Shown one piece after another: positions 60,551 through 64,000 of a stretch of DNA of 64,000 nt (positions are counted from its first letter, which is position 1; each line of letters begins with the position of its first letter). The DNA comes from Saccharibacillus endophyticus. GTDB lineage: Bacteria; Bacillota; Bacilli; Paenibacillales; Paenibacillaceae. The notes beneath the pieces are model-generated. The model was not told where the DNA came from. It made no database searches and worked only from the letters and a program-made list of their open reading frames with translations. The position numbers and the translations under genes were made by a program. The stretch lies in assembly GCF_013185185.1 (NCBI RefSeq), contig NZ_JAAZWE010000002.1, positions 558,001-622,000 of the forward strand, read 5' to 3'.

Positions 60551-61519
60551 TTATCTCACTTCGCTTTCCAATCCCGCTTCGCTCGGCACGGGAATCCGGT
60601 CCGTCAATTCGGCCAGAATGCGTTCTGCCGGGTTATCTTGCAGATCGTAACGATTGTTCAACACAAGGCGGTGGGCGCATACCGGAGCAAGCAGCGTTTT
60701 GATATCGTCCGGCAATACATAATTACGCCCTTTGAGCGCCGCGTAGGCCTGACAAGCACGCAGCAGCGACTGGGTGCCCCGCGGACTGATGCCCAAAGCC
60801 AGCTCCGGGTGAGTTCTCGAAGCGTCAGCCAGTTCGACAATGTAGTCCAGCAGATCGTCGGCGATCGTGACGCGGCGGCATTCCTGCTGCGCGGAGATCA
60901 CTTCTTCCGCTGTGGCGGTTGTCGCGGTTGTTTCTGCCGACAGGCCTTCCGCCTGCACGGTACGACGCAGAATTTCGCGACCTTCCGGCGCCGACGGATA
61001 ACCGAGCTTCATCCGAATCATAAAACGGTCCATCTGCGCTTCCGGCAGCGGGAATGTCCCTTGGTTATCCACCGGGTTTTGCGTAGCGAGTACCATGAAC
61101 GGCTGTTCGAGCTTCATGGTCTGACCGTCTACGCTGATCTGGCGTTCTTCCATGCATTCCAGCAAACTGGATTGGGTACGCGGCGTCGCCCGGTTGATTT
61201 CGTCGGCCAGGACGATGCGCGCGAACAACGGACCTGGACGAAAGTGGAATTCGCCGTCTTTTTGATTATAAAAATGAATGCCCGTGAGATCCGATGGCAA
61301 AAGGTCGGGAGTAAACTGGATACGCTGGAAGGTCAGGCTGAGCGAAGAAGCCAGACTTTTGGCCAACATCGTTTTTCCCGTTCCCGGTACGTCTTCAAGC
61401 AGCACATGACCGGAAGCGAGCAATGCGGTCAAAAGCAAATCGACTTCTTCGTCTTTCCCGACGATAATTTTTCCGATGTTCTGTTTGAGTCTCGAAGCGA
61501 GTTCCTGTACGTTTTGCAT
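60551..61519 (-). CDS. MoxR-family AAA+ ATPase
   Basis: A 322-residue ATPase. Walker A is GHVLLEDVPGTGKTMLA, Walker B is IVLADEINRATPRTQ, and sensor 1 (VLATQNPVDNQGTFPLPEAQMDRF) and the lid domain follow. MoxR proteins act as oligomeric chaperones for membrane or surface complexes. GGAGG precedes the ATG at 61519 at 7 nt; the in-frame ATG at 61525 is too close. It is the first gene of the operon with the DUF58 and DUF4129 genes. Confidence 0.92.
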   Translation of the reverse strand: MQNVQELASRLKQNIGKIIVGKDEEVDLLLTALLASGHVLLEDVPGTGKTMLAKSLASSLSLTFQRIQFTPDLLPSDLTGIHFYNQKDGEFHFRPGPLFARIVLADEINRATPRTQSSLLECMEERQISVDGQTMKLEQPFMVLATQNPVDNQGTFPLPEAQMDRFMIRMKLGYPSAPEGREILRRTVQAEGLSAETTATTATAEEVISAQQECRRVTIADDLLDYIVELADASRTHPELALGISPRGTQSLLRACQAYAALKGRNYVLPDDIKTLLAPVCAHRLVLNNRYDLQDNPAERILAELTDRIPVPSEAGLESEVR

Positions 61520-61680
61520 GAACATTCCTCCGTCTTTCCCAATGCCGGGATATGTATTTATATTCGGTCGGACTTTCCTAATTCTTCCTACCCTACTATT
61601 TTAACAAAGACGATAGCGTTTTCCAAACATCCGATCAGCGAACAGCCGTTTACGCCTCCGTTCGACCTCCGACTAACACA

Positions 61681-61714
61681 AAACCGGAAGGATCAAAAGA
61701 TCGCTTCCGGTTTA
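61681..61714 (-). terminator. Terminator of the zinc-finger-like gene
   Basis: AAACCGGAAG and CTTCCGGTTT pair with an inner GATC/GATC; a T run follows on the minus strand. Confidence 0.8.
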
Positions 61715-61763
61715 TTCCACTCTCCCGTATCGGTCGGGCTGAACAAGCATAAAACCATTTGGA

Positions 61764-62171
61764 TTATTTCTGGTGCTCGAGCTTCTCGAGCTTTTGGCTC
61801 ATTACCGCAAGGCGGCGCTTTAAATCCAGCTGCCAACGTTTATCGCCCATCTGTTTGGCGACACCGAGCAGATCAAGCGACAAATCGATCTGGTTGCGGA
61901 TCGATTCCGTCTTGTTTTCGCTATCAAGACTGACGCAGTTGGCAAAAATCTCTTCGTCGTCTTCCAAAATATAATCTTGGAAATCGATCTCCGACTCACC
62001 GTCGCCATGCGCATATTCGGCCAGCACCTCGTATTCGCTCTCGACTTTATAATGAACTTCGATTCGTTGGCATACCGGACAATAGAGCAAGGGAACGTTA
62101 TGAACTTGGGTTCGATAGTGGGTCAGCGTTCCTTTTGTTCCGATCATGCTAGCTCCGCAGCAGAAACTCAT
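61764..62171 (-). CDS. Zinc-ribbon-like protein, 135 residues
   Basis: A small soluble protein. The N-terminus MSFCCGASMIG and YCPVCQRIEVHY contribute two Cys pairs in a layout like YgiT-type zinc ribbons. An acidic middle (DDEEIF) and a helical C-terminus (SLDLLGVAKQMGDKRWQLDLKRRL) follow. I do not know its role. AAGGAGGG precedes the ATG. It stands alone with a terminator, between the MoxR operon and the peroxiredoxin gene, and does not look like part of a toxin-antitoxin pair. Confidence 0.68.
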   Translation of the reverse strand: MSFCCGASMIGTKGTLTHYRTQVHNVPLLYCPVCQRIEVHYKVESEYEVLAEYAHGDGESEIDFQDYILEDDEEIFANCVSLDSENKTESIRNQIDLSLDLLGVAKQMGDKRWQLDLKRRLAVMSQKLEKLEHQK

Positions 62172-62290
62172 GGCCGTTCACCCTCCTTGTTGGCTTACTT
62201 CTATTATACTTAACCATTTTTGGGACATTTACATAGGCTTGGCTTTCATCTTAGCATGGAATTTCCGAGCATGCCAGAGGGCAAAGGGAC

Positions 62291-62330
62291 AAAAAAGCCC
62301 CCTTCCCGACAAATGTCGGAAAGAAGGCTT
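62291..62330 (-). terminator. Terminator of the peroxiredoxin gene
   Basis: On the minus strand GCCTTCTTTCCGAC pairs with GTCGGGAAGGGGGC, followed by TTTTTT. Confidence 0.88.
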
Positions 62331-62378
62331 AAGCTATACAAGGTTCAAGCAGCAACGTCGCTGCTTAGCGAACGCGTC

Positions 62379-62918
62379 TTACAGAGTTTTGTCGCCTGGC
62401 TTCCAGTTCATCGGGCACAGACCGCCGGATTGCAGAGCTTGAAGCACGCGAAGCGTTTCTTCGACGCTGCGACCTACATCGTTATGGTTAACGACTTGGT
62501 ATTTCAGTTCGCCTTCAGGATCGATGATGAACAGGCCGCGCAGTGCAACGCCTTCTTCTTCGATCAGAACGCCGTAGTCGCTTGCCACTTTTTTCGTGAT
62601 GTCCGAAGCCAGCGGGAAGTTGATTTTGCCCAGGCCGCCGATTTCCGTAGGAGCTGCGATCCAAGCCTTGTGGCTGTGCACGGAGTCGATGCTCACACCC
62701 AGAACTTCGGTGTCCAGCGTTTGGAAATCGCCGTAAGCGTCGCTGATTGCCGTAATTTCAGTCGGACAAACAAACGTGAAATCAAGCGGATAGAAGAAGA
62801 ATACGAGCCATTTGCCGCGGTAATCTTCGAGAGATACTTTGCCGAAATCCTGTCCGTCTCCGGATACGGTTTCCATTGTAAAGGCCGGAGCCGGTTTACC
62901 TACCAAACGTTCTGCCAT
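62379..62918 (-). CDS. 2-Cys peroxiredoxin (YkuU-like)
   Basis: A 179-residue typical 2-Cys peroxiredoxin of the AhpC/Prx1 class. The peroxidatic Cys51 is in FTFVCPTEI; the resolving Cys168 is in GLCPMNWKPG near the C-terminus. It reduces hydroperoxides in the cytoplasm, probably with a thioredoxin-like donor since no AhpF gene is adjacent. It is closely similar in outline to Bacillus YkuU (180 residues). AAGGAGG precedes the ATG. A PerR-like site lies about 120 nt upstream. Confidence 0.92.
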   Translation of the reverse strand: MAERLVGKPAPAFTMETVSGDGQDFGKVSLEDYRGKWLVFFFYPLDFTFVCPTEITAISDAYGDFQTLDTEVLGVSIDSVHSHKAWIAAPTEIGGLGKINFPLASDITKKVASDYGVLIEEEGVALRGLFIIDPEGELKYQVVNHNDVGRSVEETLRVLQALQSGGLCPMNWKPGDKTL

Positions 62919-62989
62919 TGTCGAAAATCCTCCTTCAAAATGACACCCGGTGAAGAGTGTTTTCTGAATATTCTGAAACTCATGACACT

Positions 62990-63018
62990 ATGTTATCACC
63001 GGGATTTTTCGAAGTCAA
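62990..63018 (-). promoter_or_regulatory. SigA promoter of the peroxiredoxin gene
   Basis: TTGACT (63018-63013) and TAACAT (62995-62990) with a 17-bp spacer, minus strand. Confidence 0.7.
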
Positions 63019-63037
63019 GATTATAACGCTTATTTGT

Positions 63038-63052
63038 TTATAATAATTATCA
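63038..63052 (-). promoter_or_regulatory. PerR-like box upstream of the peroxiredoxin gene
   Basis: TTATAATAATTATCA matches 13 of 15 positions of the Per box TTATAATNATTATAA. It overlaps the stop codon of leuB and lies about 20 bp upstream of the -35 box, so repression by PerR may act through a second upstream promoter whose TATAAT lies at about 63020-63025. Confidence 0.55.
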
Positions 63053-64000
63053 TTTGCGAATTGCGTTGAGAATTTGCTCGCCCATTTGCGTCGTGGACAG
63101 CGCATCTCCGCGTCCTGCGGCGATGTCGCTTGTGCGGTGCCCGGCATCGAGAACTTCGGCGACCGCACGCTCGATCGCGTCCGCCGCTTCTCCGTATCCG
63201 AACGTCAGGCGCAGCATCAATGCCGTAGACAGGATCGTTGCGATCGGGTTCGCCAGTCCTTGTCCGGCGATATCCGGCGCGGAACCATGGACGGGCTCGT
63301 ACAGGCCATAGCTGCCTTCGCCCATCGAAGCCGACGCGAGCATGCCGATCGAACCGGTCAGCATCGCGGCTTCGTCGCTCAGGATATCGCCGAACATATT
63401 CTCCGTCACGATGACGTCGAAGCTCGACGGACGGCGCAGCAGCTGCATCGCGCAGTTATCGACGAGTACATGCTCCAGCTCGACTTCCGGATAGTCGGCC
63501 GAGATGCGAATGACCGTTTCTCTCCATAGGCGCGACGTTTCCAGGACGTTCGCTTTATCGACCGAAGCCAGTTTTTTGCGGCGTTTCATGGCGATATCGA
63601 AAGCTTGGCGGGCGATCCGCTCAACCTCGGTTACATTGTATGCGCAAGTATCGACCGCTTCTTCGCCGTGTTCCGTTTGACGACGGAATTTTTCGCCGAA
63701 GTAGATGCCGCCCGTCAGCTCGCGCACGACCATCAGATCCGTGCCTTCCAGTACTTCAGGCTTCAAAGTGGATGCGTCTTTCAGACAGTCGAACACGACA
63801 GCCGGACGAAGATTCGAGAACAGGCCGAGCTCTTTGCGAATGCCGAGCAGCCCGGTTTCCGGACGAAGCTCTTTCGGGTTGTTGTCCCATTTCGGCCCGC
63901 CGACCGCGCCGAGCAGCACGGCGTCCGCACGCTTACAGACTTCGAGCGTTTCCGCCGGAAGCGGCGTACCCTTCTCGTCGATCGCGATTCCGCCGAACAA
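63050..64000 (-). CDS. leuB: 3-isopropylmalate dehydrogenase, C-terminal part
   Basis: The last 316 codons are present; the start lies beyond the right edge. It is the NAD-dependent enzyme of leucine synthesis that decarboxylates 3-isopropylmalate. Family motifs are [41 protein letters not shown] near the start, [12 protein letters not shown] (metal/substrate), [12 protein letters not shown] and [20 protein letters not shown] near the end (key residues G, D, N, P). Intact in the visible part; it should end an upstream leu operon outside the window. Confidence 0.95.
   Translation of the reverse strand: MFGGIAIDEKGTPLPAETLEVCKRADAVLLGAVGGPKWDNNPKELRPETGLLGIRKELGLFSNLRPAVVFDCLKDASTLKPEVLEGTDLMVVRELTGGIYFGEKFRRQTEHGEEAVDTCAYNVTEVERIARQAFDIAMKRRKKLASVDKANVLETSRLWRETVIRISADYPEVELEHVLVDNCAMQLLRRPSSFDVIVTENMFGDILSDEAAMLTGSIGMLASASMGEGSYGLYEPVHGSAPDIAGQGLANPIATILSTALMLRLTFGYGEAADAIERAVAEVLDAGHRTSDIAAGRGDALSTTQMGEQILNAIRK

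Overview
The window reads as chromosome of a spore-forming Gram-positive bacterium of the Bacillales, most likely Paenibacillaceae (Paenibacillus or Saccharibacillus type). The grounds are strong AGGAGG ribosome sites, T-box and SAM-I leaders, a Spo0E-like phosphatase, MutS2, YpcP, YkuU and YugGH homologues, Fur- and PerR-type sites, and a moderately GC-rich genome interrupted by one sharply AT-rich block. Genus is inferred; no 16S gene is present.

Layout. 1-3.7 kb: start of thrS with its T-box, a HAD phosphatase, an S9 peptidase. 3.7-6.9 kb: Fur-controlled siderophore uptake (binding lipoprotein plus two FecCD permeases, no ATPase). 6.9-13.4 kb: mqnC, a DUF1304 protein, and the methionine genes metA-metI-metC behind a SAM-I riboswitch that carries a very large insertion in its P4 hairpin. 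13.4-25 kb: mostly housekeeping genes (corA, an HRDC protein, a MOSC protein, a secreted NAGPA-domain protein, ypcP, a Spx/ArsC-like protein, an RluA-type synthase, a PduO-type adenosyltransferase, a lipoprotein, spo0E-like, an aminotransferase with its Lrp regulator). 25-38 kb: DUF350, mutS2, a diguanylate cyclase, a giant 1382-residue ZapA-coiled-coil protein at the usual zapA position, then pheT and pheS behind a Phe T-box.

38.0-42.8 kb is an AT-rich island, all on the minus strand: ABC transporter, small HTH protein, a 33-residue Cys-containing precursor peptide, a radical SAM/SPASM enzyme, a PqqD-like recognition protein and an S24/S26 peptidase whose usual catalytic Ser is a Cys. This is a compact RiPP (ribosomally made, post-translationally modified peptide) gene cluster and the best candidate here for an undescribed system. 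It is followed by an ABC-F gene with an attenuator-like leader.

45.4-51.4 kb: a sucrose regulon (LacI-type regulator, sucrose-6-phosphate hydrolase, fructokinase, PTS IIBCA) with three GGAACCGGTTCC operators. 51.5-54.1 kb: tRNA-Gly, tRNA-Pro and a GGDEF-EAL protein. 54.4-55.2 kb: a collapsed feoA/feoB pseudogene under a Fur-like box. 55.3-61.5 kb: a MoxR operon with two copies of a DUF58-DUF4129 pair. 61.7-64 kb: a zinc-finger-like protein, a 2-Cys peroxiredoxin and the end of leuB.

Scattered between genes are at least seven long imperfect palindromes (about 130-225 bp) in two subfamilies. Their flanking sequence is conserved while their stems covary, so they look like a resident family of structured repeats.
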